A DNA stretch of 64,000 bases. Origin: Micromonospora aurantiaca ATCC 27029 (GTDB lineage Bacteria > Actinomycetota > Actinomycetes > Mycobacteriales > Micromonosporaceae). Shown here piece by piece: positions 8,687 through 17,431 of the stretch; the stretch's first letter is position 1, and each line of letters starts with the position of its first letter. The stretch is taken from the NCBI RefSeq assembly GCF_000145235.1, contig NC_014391.1:6961560-7025559 (forward strand), read 5' to 3'. The notes under the pieces are model-generated. The model worked only from the letters and a program-made list of their open reading frames with translations, ran no database searches and was not told the DNA's origin. A program made the translations under genes and the position numbers.

Positions 8687-8692
8687 AGCCTA
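8687..8692 (-). promoter_or_regulatory. -10 hexamer for moeA
   Basis: TAGGCT on the minus strand lies 6 nt before the moeA ATG, in the 37-bp gap after mog. It suggests an internal leaderless promoter. Confidence 0.35.
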
Positions 8693-8717
8693 ACGCCGGG
8701 GCACGTGCCGCGCGGGT

Positions 8718-9188
8718 TCAGTGGTCGCCGCCGCGAAGCTGGTCGACGGCGTGCCGCAGGATCGGGCCGAGCACCGCCAGACCGTCCCGGGCGCCACCGC
8801 GTGAGCCGGGCAGGTTGACCACGAGCATCCGGCCGGTCACCCCGGCCAGCCCGCGGGACAACGCAGCCGTCGGCACGGTGTCGCGGCTGTGCGCGCGAAT
8901 CGCCTCGGCGATGCCGGGGATCTCGTAGTCGAGCAGCGCGCGCGTCACGTCGGGCGTGCGGTCGGTCGGGGTGATGCCGGTGCCACCGCTGGTCAGCACC
9001 ACGTCGACGCCGTCTGCGCGGGCGGCACGCAGGGCGTCGCCGACCGGTTCGCCGTCGGGCACCACCACCGGAGCGTCGACCTCGCAGCCCAGCTCGCGCA
9101 GCCCGGTCACGAGCAGCGGACCGCTGGTGTCCTCGTACACCCCGGCGGCAGCCCGGTTGGACGCCACGATCACCCGGGCCCGGATCAC
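8718..9188 (-). CDS. mog: Molybdopterin adenylyltransferase (MogA/MoaB family)
   Basis: The 156-aa protein activates molybdopterin with ATP to give the adenylylated intermediate used by MoeA. It shows the family fold RARVIVASNRAAAGVYEDTSGPLL, the pterin-binding VDVVLTSGGTGITPTDRTPD loop (about residues 69-88) and the C-terminal MLVVNLPGSRGGARDGLAVL. The GTG at 9188 overlaps the moaC stop by 4 bp (GTGA), so translational coupling is expected; an upstream start adding eight residues inside moaC is less likely. Whether to call it MogA or MoaB cannot be settled from sequence alone. Confidence 0.9.
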   Translation of the reverse strand: MIRARVIVASNRAAAGVYEDTSGPLLVTGLRELGCEVDAPVVVPDGEPVGDALRAARADGVDVVLTSGGTGITPTDRTPDVTRALLDYEIPGIAEAIRAHSRDTVPTAALSRGLAGVTGRMLVVNLPGSRGGARDGLAVLGPILRHAVDQLRGGDH

Positions 9189-9676
9189 GGCCGGTCCTCC
9201 GGCCGGACCCACTCGCCGGTCTTGCCGCCCTCCTTGCGGAGCACCCGGACGGCGTCCACCGACGCGGCCGGGTCGACCGCCTTCACCATGTCGACCAGGG
9301 CGAGCCCGGCGACCGCCACGGCGGTCAGCGCCTCCATCTCCACGCCCGTTCGGTCGGCGGTCTTCGCGGTGGCGGTGATCTCCACCGTGTCGGCGGTGAG
9401 GTCGAGGTCGACTGTGACGCCGTGCAACGCGATCGGGTGGCAGAGCGGGATCAGGTCGGGCGTGCGCTTGGCGCCCATGATGCCGGCGAGCCGGCCGACG
9501 GCGAGCGCGTCGCCCTTGGGCAGGCCGTCGCGGCGCAGCAACTCCACCACCTCGGCGGTGGTGCGGAGGCGGCCGGCGGCGACCGCGAGCCGGCCCGAGA
9601 CCGGCTTGGCGGAGACGTCGACCATCCGGGCCGCACCGGCCGGGTCGACGTGGGTGAGCTGCGCGGGTTCGGTCAC
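9185..9676 (-). CDS. moaC: Cyclic pyranopterin monophosphate synthase MoaC
   Basis: MoaC converts 3',8-cH2GTP, the MoaA product, to cyclic pyranopterin monophosphate. The 163-aa protein begins with LTHVDPAGAARMVDVSAKP, has the conserved MGAKRTPDLIPLCHPIAL (His/Cys active-site strand, about residues 68-85) and VEMEALTAVAVAGLALVDMVKAVD. It is the first gene of the four-gene cofactor operon. The GTG start has TAGGGT 6 nt upstream, which fits a leaderless operon transcript. Confidence 0.95.
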   Translation of the reverse strand: MTEPAQLTHVDPAGAARMVDVSAKPVSGRLAVAAGRLRTTAEVVELLRRDGLPKGDALAVGRLAGIMGAKRTPDLIPLCHPIALHGVTVDLDLTADTVEITATAKTADRTGVEMEALTAVAVAGLALVDMVKAVDPAASVDAVRVLRKEGGKTGEWVRPEDRP

Positions 9677-9682
9677 GGCCCG

Positions 9683-9688
9683 ACCCTA
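9683..9688 (-). promoter_or_regulatory. -10 hexamer for the moaC operon
   Basis: TAGGGT on the minus strand lies 6 nt before the moaC GTG. No convincing -35 is visible at 16-18 nt. Confidence 0.4.
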
Positions 9689-9929
9689 TCCGCCGGGTAC
9701 GACGACGCGGGTGCTCCGGCCTGCCCGGGTGCCGCGGCCTGCGGCGGGGAGGAGCGTCGTGTCGGGTGCCGGTGCACGACGCCCCTCCCTCACCTGCCCA
9801 CCGCCGATTCGCTGGGGGGAACTGACGGTGGGGGCCTCGTTCGGCCGGGTCCGCTCTGGCGCTGAACCCTCCCCGTGGCCGATGCCGGGGACGCTAACGA
9901 ACGCCGCGATAAGAAATCGATAAGCCGGT

Positions 9930-12900
9930 TCAGGTCGGCGTCTCGACGAGCTGCCGGCGCAGGTCGTGGCGCTCGGGCGCACCCATCCGCTCGAAGATCG
10001 CCAACGCGCGCTGCCGGTACCGTCGCGCCTGCGCCGGCTCCTTCTCCGCAAGATGTCCGGCCAGGCCGTCCAGGGCGCGGGCCTGCTCGTACGGATGGCC
10101 GATCCGGGTGGCGATGGCGAGTGCCTCCTCGAAGACGGCCACCGCTTCGTCGGCTCGCCCCGTGGCTCCCAGGGTGACGGCCAGCTCGTTGCGTGCCTGG
10201 GCCTGGACGTGCCGCTCGCCGGATGCGGCGGCGGCCTCGATGGCGGCCTCGTGGTGCCGCAGCGCGTCGTCGTAGCGGCCGAGTTGCCGGTAGGTGCCGG
10301 CGAGGTCGCTGAGCGTCTCGGCACGGCCGAAGCCGTTGCCGGTGCGATCCCGGAGCGCGAGCGAGGCTCGGAGCAGGCGCTCCGCCGCCGCGTTCTGTCC
10401 CAGGCGGTATCTGAGGCCACCGAGATGCCCCAGTGCGTTCGACATGTGGAACGGATCCTGCTTGATCCGGGCGGCGAAGAGGTGCAGCCGATGAACCGCC
10501 ATCGACTCGTCGTAACGACCGAGGTAGCGCAGTGTCAGGCCGAGGTTCGGCAGGACCGGAAGGGTGTCCAGCGCACAGCTGCGCAGCGTCATGCGGTTGG
10601 CTTCGAGCGACTGGTGGAGCCGCCCGGTCAGCCAGTGCACGGCGCCGAGGTTGAACCGTGCCCGCTGGGCGCCCGATTCGTCACCGAGCCCGGTGAGGAT
10701 CGACACGACCTCGTGCAGGTGTGCCGAGGCGTCCTGGTAGGCGCCGGTGCGTACGCACGCCGAGGCGAGATAGTTGTGCATGAGGGCCACGGCGTGCCGG
10801 TCCCCGCACCGCTGGGCGGCGGCGAGACCCACCGCGTGCGTGGCCGATATGTCGTCGAAGTAACCGCGTATGTAGAAGAACCGCCAACCGGCGCGAGCCA
10901 GACGCCACGCCATCGGTTCATGGCCCTGGTCAGCCGCCTGACGGACGAAGGCGTCCAGGTTCGACCGCTGTTCCTCCAGCCAGTCCAGGTCGCGGTCGAC
11001 GCGTCCGGCGAGCAGATCCGGTCGAAGCGGTTCTCCGAGCCGCAGGTGCTGCGCGAGCACCCGGCCGTCCTCGATCGACGCGGACGCCCGCACCACCGAG
11101 TGCAACACGTGATCCAGCAGGTTCCGGATCGCCGGTCGCCCGGTCGTCGGCTCGTCCTCCTGCCGGGCCAGTTCGGCGGCGTAACGCCTCATCAGGTCGT
11201 GCAGGCGGTACCGGCCGGCCGAGGTCTCCTGCACGAGGTGGCGGTCCACCAGTTCGTCGAGGACGTCCGCCGCGTCCCGCAGGGGCAGGTCGGTGAGGGC
11301 GGCGACCATGGCGGTGTCGAGGTGGTTCCCGGCCGCCAGCCCGAAGGATCGGAAGGCTTTCCGGCACGCCTCGTCGAGCGGCTCGTACGACTCGGCGAAC
11401 GCCTCCACCACGCTTCGCGCCTCGGCGCGGAGACCGGGGAGGAAGATCGACCTGTGGCTCAACCTGTCGACGAGGTCGGCGATCCGCCAGTCGGGCCGAT
11501 GTGCCAGCCGGGTGCCGGCCAGTCTGACGGCGAGCGGTAGACAGCCGCAGATGGCGACCAGTTGTCGCGCGGCCTCCGGCTCGGCCGCCACCCGGCCGCT
11601 CCCGATGAGGGTGGCGAGCAGTTCGAGCGCCTCGGCCTCGGCGAGGACGGCGAGGGACACCGGCGGTCGTTCGGTGAGTGCCAGCAGGCGCCGCCGGCTG
11701 GTGACGAGGACGACGGCCGATCCGGAGACGGGTAGCAGCGGCTCGACCTGCCGGCTGTCGGCGGCGTTGTCGAGCACCACCAGCACCGAACGCGCGGCCA
11801 GTTCGCGCCGCCACATCTCCTGCCGGTCGGGCAGTTCCAGCGGTATCCGGCCGGTCGGCACACCCAGTTGGTGAAGCAGCGTGTCCAGTGCCACCGCGGG
11901 GCGCATCCGTGTTCGCGTGCTGTGTCCCCGCAGGTCGACGAAAAGTTGCCCGTCGGGGAAGCGCTCGGCCGACCGGGATGCCACATGCAGGGCGAGGGTC
12001 GTCTTGCCGCAGCCCGCCATGCCGTCGATCACCCGGATCGTCGGACCCTGCCCGGATGCCTCCCGCACTTCGCACAACAATCGATCGACCATTTCCTCCC
12101 GGCCGACGAAATCCATCACCGTCCGCGGCAACCAATTGCGCTTATGAGCACCACTCCGGATCGTCTCCACCTCGCGCGCCGATTCCGGAATCCGGCGTCG
12201 CGCCCGGGTGGCCGCCACACGAAGTCGTTCCATCTCCGCGCTGGGTGGCACCCCGAGCTGATCGGACAACGCCTCGCGAGTGGCGCGGTAGACGGCCAGG
12301 GCGCCCCCTGCGTCGCCGGTCTGGATGAGCGCGCGCATCAGGAGACACTGCGCCCGCTCGCGCAGCGGCTGATGCGAGACGTGGTCACGCAGTAACGACA
12401 CCGCTGATTCGGGGCGCCCGAGGTTGAGATATGCCTCTGTCAACAGTTCCAGCGCCGCCTGCCGTTCCTGACTCACGGCCTCGCGCTGAACGGTGAGTGC
12501 CGGCCCCAGCGCCAACCCTGCGAGCAGTGGGGCCGCCGCGCCGACCACCTCGACGAGCACCGGGACGGCCTGCGCCGACCGCCCCTCCCGCATCAACTCC
12601 CGGGCGCGGCGCGAGCGCACGTTCAGTCGATGCAGATCGATCAGCTTCTCGTCGATGAGAAGTCGATAGCCGCCCGGTTCACGGACGATCCTCGCTTCGT
12701 CGTCCGCACCCGAGCCGAGACTCCGCCGCAGATTGGCGGCGTAGGTCCGGACGTTTGCGATCGCCGACCGTGGTGGAGCGTCCGGCCACAGCTCGTCCAC
12801 CAGGTCATGAACCGTGACCAGCCGGTTGGCCCGCGCGACGAGTAGCGCGAACACCAACTGCTGCTTGGGCGTTCCAAGCGGAAGGTCCACGGCGCCGAGT

Positions 12901-12935
12901 CGCGCCGCCAAGCCCCCGAGAACCCGGATTTCCAT
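9930..12935 (-). CDS. AfsR/SARP-family transcriptional regulator with NB-ARC and TPR domains
   Basis: This 1001-aa regulator has the full AfsR layout. An OmpR-type DNA-binding domain comes first (residues 1-93: LGTPKQQLVFALLVARANRLV, VRTYAANLRRSLG), then a bacterial transcriptional activator domain (about 98-243). An NB-ARC ATPase follows with Walker A GMAGCGKTTLALH at about 305-317, Walker B SVLVVLDNAAD and a VLVTSRRRLLAL sensor. The last third is TPR repeats (for example ALRHHEAAIEAAAASGERHVQAQARNELAV). Such proteins activate antibiotic or developmental genes in Streptomyces after ATP-dependent switching. No biosynthetic cluster is adjacent, so the target is unknown. ATG 12935 begins the canonical MEIRVLG. 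Confidence 0.9.
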   Translation of the reverse strand: MEIRVLGGLAARLGAVDLPLGTPKQQLVFALLVARANRLVTVHDLVDELWPDAPPRSAIANVRTYAANLRRSLGSGADDEARIVREPGGYRLLIDEKLIDLHRLNVRSRRARELMREGRSAQAVPVLVEVVGAAAPLLAGLALGPALTVQREAVSQERQAALELLTEAYLNLGRPESAVSLLRDHVSHQPLRERAQCLLMRALIQTGDAGGALAVYRATREALSDQLGVPPSAEMERLRVAATRARRRIPESAREVETIRSGAHKRNWLPRTVMDFVGREEMVDRLLCEVREASGQGPTIRVIDGMAGCGKTTLALHVASRSAERFPDGQLFVDLRGHSTRTRMRPAVALDTLLHQLGVPTGRIPLELPDRQEMWRRELAARSVLVVLDNAADSRQVEPLLPVSGSAVVLVTSRRRLLALTERPPVSLAVLAEAEALELLATLIGSGRVAAEPEAARQLVAICGCLPLAVRLAGTRLAHRPDWRIADLVDRLSHRSIFLPGLRAEARSVVEAFAESYEPLDEACRKAFRSFGLAAGNHLDTAMVAALTDLPLRDAADVLDELVDRHLVQETSAGRYRLHDLMRRYAAELARQEDEPTTGRPAIRNLLDHVLHSVVRASASIEDGRVLAQHLRLGEPLRPDLLAGRVDRDLDWLEEQRSNLDAFVRQAADQGHEPMAWRLARAGWRFFYIRGYFDDISATHAVGLAAAQRCGDRHAVALMHNYLASACVRTGAYQDASAHLHEVVSILTGLGDESGAQRARFNLGAVHWLTGRLHQSLEANRMTLRSCALDTLPVLPNLGLTLRYLGRYDESMAVHRLHLFAARIKQDPFHMSNALGHLGGLRYRLGQNAAAERLLRASLALRDRTGNGFGRAETLSDLAGTYRQLGRYDDALRHHEAAIEAAAASGERHVQAQARNELAVTLGATGRADEAVAVFEEALAIATRIGHPYEQARALDGLAGHLAEKEPAQARRYRQRALAIFERMGAPERHDLRRQLVETPT

Positions 12936-13343
12936 GCTGCTGTTCCAGCCTCAGTGGGCACCCGCCCACCACGAAGCGACAGCGTAATCGATTCGTCACA
13001 GAGGCGTCGCCCCGGGCTCAGGCGCTGGTCGCCGCCGTCGTCCGACACGTCTGCCGAAGTCACCCGAAGCACGGTTGTAATGTTTCGCCGCCACAGCGAC
13101 GCTACACACGGACCGAGTGGTATCACGCTATTCGATGCGCTCAGCGACGGCCCGGGTACCTAAAGGAGACAGTCGGCTTCGCTCCGCAAGCAGGCCATGG
13201 ACAGAACGTCATTTAACCCGCAATAGTTACTTATATTGCGCATACCGACATTAATTCTTTCAGACCAACTCGAATATCCCCTAATCTGCCTTCAGTCAGC
13301 AAGGCGCGGATACGCGCAAAGAAGGCACAGGGCGCCGGCGGCA
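12936..13343. other. Gene-free upstream region with an AT-rich patch
   Basis: No convincing gene lies here; short reading frames in all frames lack homology and codon bias. The segment 13190-13320 is markedly AT-rich for this chromosome. It contains the 7-8-7 palindrome CGCAATA-N8-TATTGCG at 13219-13240, a possible operator or promoter region for the divergent AfsR-like gene or for the RNA element that follows. Confidence 0.5.
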
Positions 13344-13506
13344 ATGAGCGGCAGCGGATCGAAGTAACGACTTCAGTCCGTGACCATTCCGCCCCGAAGC
13401 GATATCCGAGGAGGGCAGCACAATGCGCAGCACCGAATGGGGATGAGTTTCCCGGACCCGGGTGAAGCGGTAGGCTGCCGCTCATCGCATACCGACGGTG
13501 AGCGGC
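13344..13506 (+). ncRNA. Candidate structured leader RNA (riboswitch-like) of the GGDEF-EAL gene
   Basis: A perfect 12-bp helix (13344-13355 with 13474-13485) closes a 142-nt element. Directly stacked on it is hairpin 13356-13379 (GAAGT-AACG-ACTTC core). Then come a helix CCATTC/GAATGG (13384-13389 with 13435-13440) enclosing GCCC/GGGC, and a hairpin CCCG-GACC-CGGG at 13451-13462. The 3' strand of the closing helix can instead pair 8/8 as GCCGCTCA (13477-13484) with TGAGCGGC (13499-13506), which runs into the ribosome-binding region. I could not match it to the c-di-GMP-I or c-di-AMP riboswitch consensus. Confidence 0.5.
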
Positions 13507-13518
13507 GGGTGACTCGGG

Positions 13519-16047
13519 TTGAGCCGAACCACGGAAAGCCGAACGGCTGTCGACCCACACCTGCGCGGGATCGTCTACACGTTGGTCGCGGGGGCGACGA
13601 TCGTCGCCCTCACCGCGATCTACTCCGCCCGTACACAACACCCTGACTCCGTACGTGACTTCGTCACCGTCACAGCCCTCGTCGTGACGGTGACCCTGGC
13701 CACCGTCATCAAGACCCGTCTGCGGATCCGCTCCACCACCTTTTACTTCGCCTGGGTCGAGACCGCGATCGTCATCGGCCTCGCCGTCGCTCCGCCCTCG
13801 TGGGTCGTCCTGGCCACCGGGATCGGCGTGGCGTGCGGATCAGTCACCCGCCTGGCCCCCATCAAGGTGGCATTCGCCATCGCGAAGCACACACTGGTGG
13901 CCGGCGGAGCCACTATCGCCACCCTGCTGCTGGGAAGCGCCTGGCCGCCTCGGGAGCCACTCGGCATCGTCGTCCTACTGGGGTTCGTCTACCTGGTGGC
14001 CGCGGTCCTCGATGACGTCCTCGCGATCCCGGTCATCGCGCTCGCCTCCCGCACACCGATCCTCCAGCAGTTCCGCGACGACCTCGACCTGCGGATCGCC
14101 GGTTTCGGCCTGCGTTTCCTGGTGGCCGCCAGCACCGTGCTCATCCTGCGGGTCGACCCCCGCCTGCTGCTCGCCGTACCGGCGCTGGTGCTCAGCCTGC
14201 ACCTGGCCTACTCCAGCCGCATCCGCACCCGCACCGAGCAGCAGGCATGGCAGCGCCTGGCCCGCGCCACCGACGCCCTCAACGTGGTCGACCTCGACCA
14301 GGTGCTCACCACAGCGGTCACCGAGGCCAGCGAACTCTTCTCCGCCGACGAGGTCGAGATCGAGCTGCGCGACGGCGAACGCACCGTCCGGGGCAACGGC
14401 ACGGACATCGCGTACGACGGAACAGCCCCCCGGCCCAGCGCCGTCGACGGTCAGGTCATGCCGGTCCCGCTGGAGGGCCACGACCGCACCGACGACGTAG
14501 GCGTGCTGCGGCTGCGGTTCGCCGGCCCGGTCGAACTCTCCGAACGCGAGCAGTACACCCTGCGTACCTTCGCCTCCGCCCTCTGCACCGCGGTCCGCAA
14601 CGCCCAGGCGTACGCCGAACTCGCCCGCATCGCCGAGGACCACGCCTACGCCGCCACCCACGACGCCCTCACCGGCCTGTCCAACCGGCGGCACCTGCTC
14701 GACGAGGGCAGCGCCCAGCTCACCAGCCGGCACGCCGACGGCGTCACCGCCCTGGTGCTGATCGACCTCAACCACTTCAAGGAAGTCAACGACACCCTCG
14801 GGCACGGCGCCGGCGACCAGGTGCTGATCCAGGTCGCCGAACGCCTCCGCGGCGCGGCCCGCCCCGACGACCTGGTCGCCCGGCTCGGCGGCGACGAGTT
14901 CGCCGTACTCCTGCGCGGCCTGCCCGCACCGGCCGTCGCCGCCCACCGCGCCGAGGCCCTGCTCGCGGCGCTGCACGACCCGCTCGACCTAGACGGCATG
15001 CGGATCAGCGTGGAGGCCAGCGGCGGCATCGCCGTCGCCCCCGCCACCGGCGGCATGGCCGAACTGCTGCGCCGCGCCGACGTGGCCATGTACCAGGCCA
15101 AACGCGCCGGCCAACGGGTCGCCACCTACGCACCGGCCCGCGACACCGCCGACCTGAGCCGGCTCACCCTCGGCGGCGAACTGCCCCGCGCCGTCGCCGA
15201 CCACGAGTTCACCGTCAACTTCCAGCCCATCGTCGACCTGGCGAGCGGCGAGGTGATCGGCGCGGAGGCCCTGGCCCGCTGGCACCACCCCACCCACGGG
15301 CTCATCGACCCGCTGCGCTTCCTCGAAGCGGTGGAACGCTCCGGGCTGCTCCCCGCGTTCGCCGAGGCGATCCTCGACCAGGCCCTCATCGCCGCCGGCT
15401 CCTGGCGCGACGCCGGCTTCGACCTGCCCGTCTCGGTGAACGTGTCCCCGCGCAGCCTGCTCGACGCCCGCTTCCCCGGCGCCGTGCTGGCCCGGCTACG
15501 CGCCCACGACCTCCCGCCGGACCGGCTCGTGCTGGAACTGACCGAGACGCTCACGCTCAGCCAGCTCGACGTCGTCGACCGCGTCCTCAGCCGGCTGCGT
15601 GACTCCGGCGTCCGGCTCGCGCTCGACGACTTCGGCACCGGATACTCGTCGCTCTCCCTGCTCTCCCGCATCCCCGTACACGAATTGAAGATCGACCGCA
15701 GTTTCGTCGGCGCCATGGAGACCGCGCCCGAAGCCGCCGCCGTGATCCGCTCCACCCTCGACCTCGGCCGCAGCCTCGACCTCACCGTGGTCGCCGAGGG
15801 CGTGGAGAGCGAACCGCAACGCCGCGCGCTCTGGGAACTCGGCTGCGCCGCCGGGCAGGGCCACCTGTTCGCCCGGCCACTGCCCGCAGCCGCGCTCCTC
15901 GCCGCCCTCCAGCGCGGCCACGGCGGCCGGACCGGCGCGCTCGCACCCGCGCTGCACGACGCCGGCGCCGTCATCCGCCTCCCCGGCCGCCGCACCGGCC
16001 GCACCCGCCCGTCACCCCCCGCCGCCACCGACGCCCGGCAACCCTGA
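13519..16047 (+). CDS. Membrane-bound GGDEF-EAL protein (c-di-GMP synthase/phosphodiesterase)
   Basis: This 842-aa protein should make and/or break c-di-GMP at the membrane. Residues 15-235 hold about six to seven hydrophobic helices. Residues 240-365 look GAF-like. A GGDEF domain follows with an intact active-site motif (RLGGDEF, GGDEF at 457-461), then an EAL domain with intact EAL at 583-585, DDFGTGYSSLSLL and VVAEGVE. Both halves therefore look catalytically competent. The start must be TTG 13519, because an in-frame TGA lies at 13510-13512; GGCGGGTGA at 13504-13512 serves as its ribosome-binding site. It is preceded by the candidate structured RNA. Confidence 0.9.
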   Translation: MSRTTESRTAVDPHLRGIVYTLVAGATIVALTAIYSARTQHPDSVRDFVTVTALVVTVTLATVIKTRLRIRSTTFYFAWVETAIVIGLAVAPPSWVVLATGIGVACGSVTRLAPIKVAFAIAKHTLVAGGATIATLLLGSAWPPREPLGIVVLLGFVYLVAAVLDDVLAIPVIALASRTPILQQFRDDLDLRIAGFGLRFLVAASTVLILRVDPRLLLAVPALVLSLHLAYSSRIRTRTEQQAWQRLARATDALNVVDLDQVLTTAVTEASELFSADEVEIELRDGERTVRGNGTDIAYDGTAPRPSAVDGQVMPVPLEGHDRTDDVGVLRLRFAGPVELSEREQYTLRTFASALCTAVRNAQAYAELARIAEDHAYAATHDALTGLSNRRHLLDEGSAQLTSRHADGVTALVLIDLNHFKEVNDTLGHGAGDQVLIQVAERLRGAARPDDLVARLGGDEFAVLLRGLPAPAVAAHRAEALLAALHDPLDLDGMRISVEASGGIAVAPATGGMAELLRRADVAMYQAKRAGQRVATYAPARDTADLSRLTLGGELPRAVADHEFTVNFQPIVDLASGEVIGAEALARWHHPTHGLIDPLRFLEAVERSGLLPAFAEAILDQALIAAGSWRDAGFDLPVSVNVSPRSLLDARFPGAVLARLRAHDLPPDRLVLELTETLTLSQLDVVDRVLSRLRDSGVRLALDDFGTGYSSLSLLSRIPVHELKIDRSFVGAMETAPEAAAVIRSTLDLGRSLDLTVVAEGVESEPQRRALWELGCAAGQGHLFARPLPAAALLAALQRGHGGRTGALAPALHDAGAVIRLPGRRTGRTRPSPPAATDARQP

Positions 16048-16087
16048 CCCGGCCGGGCCACCCCGCCGGTCTGCCACACTGGCCCGC

Positions 16088-17431
16088 GTGACCGCCCAAG
16101 CCGACCCGGCAACCCCCGTCTCCCGCCGCTGGTCGGCACTCGACACCGCCGCCGGCGGCCTCGCCCTCGACCTGGGCCTCTACGCCGCCGCCACCGTCTT
16201 CGCCGCGATCACCGCCGCCACCTCCACCCTCCCGCCGCACCGCGCCTGGGGCGCCGTCGCCACCATCGGGTACGCGCTCGCCACGCTCGCCGCGACCACC
16301 CAGCTGCTCGCCCGCCGCCGCCACCCCGGCACCCCCCTGGCCGGCCTGCCCGCACGCTGGACCGTCGCCGGTCTCACCTGGGCCGCCACCGCGCTGCTGC
16401 CGATCGTCACGCAGAGCGTCGAACGCGCCGGCGGACGCACCGACCGCGCTCAGGAGGAGGTGATCGTGGTCGAACACGCCGGAGCCCGCCTCGCCGAGCA
16501 CGGCACCCCCTACCTCGGACCCGACGCCATCGCCGCCCTGCCCCCCGGCGAGCAACTCCTCGGCTACACCCCCTACCAGCCCGGTATGGCGCTGTTCGGG
16601 CTGCCCCGTGCTGCCGTCGACGCCTGGTGGACCGACTCCCGCGTCTGGTTCGCCGTGGTCACCGCGCTCACCCTCGTCGCCCTCGTCGCCACGCTGCGCG
16701 CAAGCGGCGGCCCGGGCGCACCCCGCCGCGACGCCGCCGTCCTGCGCGCCGTCCAGGCCGCCACAGTCCTGCCCGTCTGCGCGCTCACCCTCGCCACCGG
16801 CGGCGACGACCTCCCCGTACTCGCGCTCTGCCTGCTCGCCCTCGCGCTCGCCGCCGCCGGCCGACCCGGCCTGGCCGGCCTCGCGGTCGGCGCCGCCGGT
16901 GCCCTGAAGCTCTTCGCCTGGCCGGTCGCCGTCGTGCTGATCTGCTGGGCCGCCACCCGCCGGTCCGCGACCCGCACCGCCCTCGGTGCCATCGGCCTAC
17001 CCGTCCTCGCCCTGGTCCCGGTGCTCCTCGTCGACCGCGACGCCCTCGTCGAGAACGTGCTGCGCTTCCCGCTCGGCCACGGCCTCGTCACCAGCCCCGC
17101 CCAGTCGCCGTTCCCCGGGCACCTCATCGCCGAGACACTCCCGGCCGGCCGCGCCGTCGCCGCCGCGCTGCTCGTCGCCGCCGGAGGAGCCATCGCCGTC
17201 CGGCTGCTGCGCCGTCCGCCCCGCACCGCCGCCGCCACGGCCATCATCTGCGGGTACGGACTGCTCGCCGCGATCCTGCTGATGCCCTCCACCCGCTTCG
17301 GGTACCTGCTCTACCCGGCAGCCCTGCTCGTCCTCGCCCCCGCGCTGGCGCTCACCCGACCGGACGACAGGGCGGCATTCCCGGCAACCGCCCCGCGCGA
17401 TCCGGCCGGAAGGCGTACACCTGAGGGATGA
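16088..17431 (+). CDS. GT-C-like integral membrane protein (DUF2029-related)
   Basis: The 447-aa protein is mostly membrane helices, with an extracytoplasmic loop around residues 120-175 containing YLGPDAIAALPPGEQLLGYTPYQPGM. That loop, followed by alternating helices and the late LRFPLGHGLVTSPAQSPFPGHLIAE segment, resembles polyprenol-phosphate-sugar transferases of the GT87/GT-C type. The match is weaker than for the gene at 5531, so a sugar substrate is only inferred. It begins with GTG 40 bp after the GGDEF-EAL gene and overlaps the phosphoribosyltransferase by 4 bp (ATGA), so these genes probably form one operon. Confidence 0.65.
   Translation: MTAQADPATPVSRRWSALDTAAGGLALDLGLYAAATVFAAITAATSTLPPHRAWGAVATIGYALATLAATTQLLARRRHPGTPLAGLPARWTVAGLTWAATALLPIVTQSVERAGGRTDRAQEEVIVVEHAGARLAEHGTPYLGPDAIAALPPGEQLLGYTPYQPGMALFGLPRAAVDAWWTDSRVWFAVVTALTLVALVATLRASGGPGAPRRDAAVLRAVQAATVLPVCALTLATGGDDLPVLALCLLALALAAAGRPGLAGLAVGAAGALKLFAWPVAVVLICWAATRRSATRTALGAIGLPVLALVPVLLVDRDALVENVLRFPLGHGLVTSPAQSPFPGHLIAETLPAGRAVAAALLVAAGGAIAVRLLRRPPRTAAATAIICGYGLLAAILLMPSTRFGYLLYPAALLVLAPALALTRPDDRAAFPATAPRDPAGRRTPEG

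Noticed and set aside
13321..13518. Assignment as a c-di-GMP-I (GEMM) or c-di-AMP (ydaO) riboswitch
   Set aside because: The conserved GEMM and ydaO core words could not be found in the helices, although the location would fit; a covariance search is needed to be certain.
13231..13641. Minus-strand 136-codon frame before the GGDEF-EAL gene
   Set aside because: Overlaps the coding start and the structured RNA, has no homology and mixed codon use.
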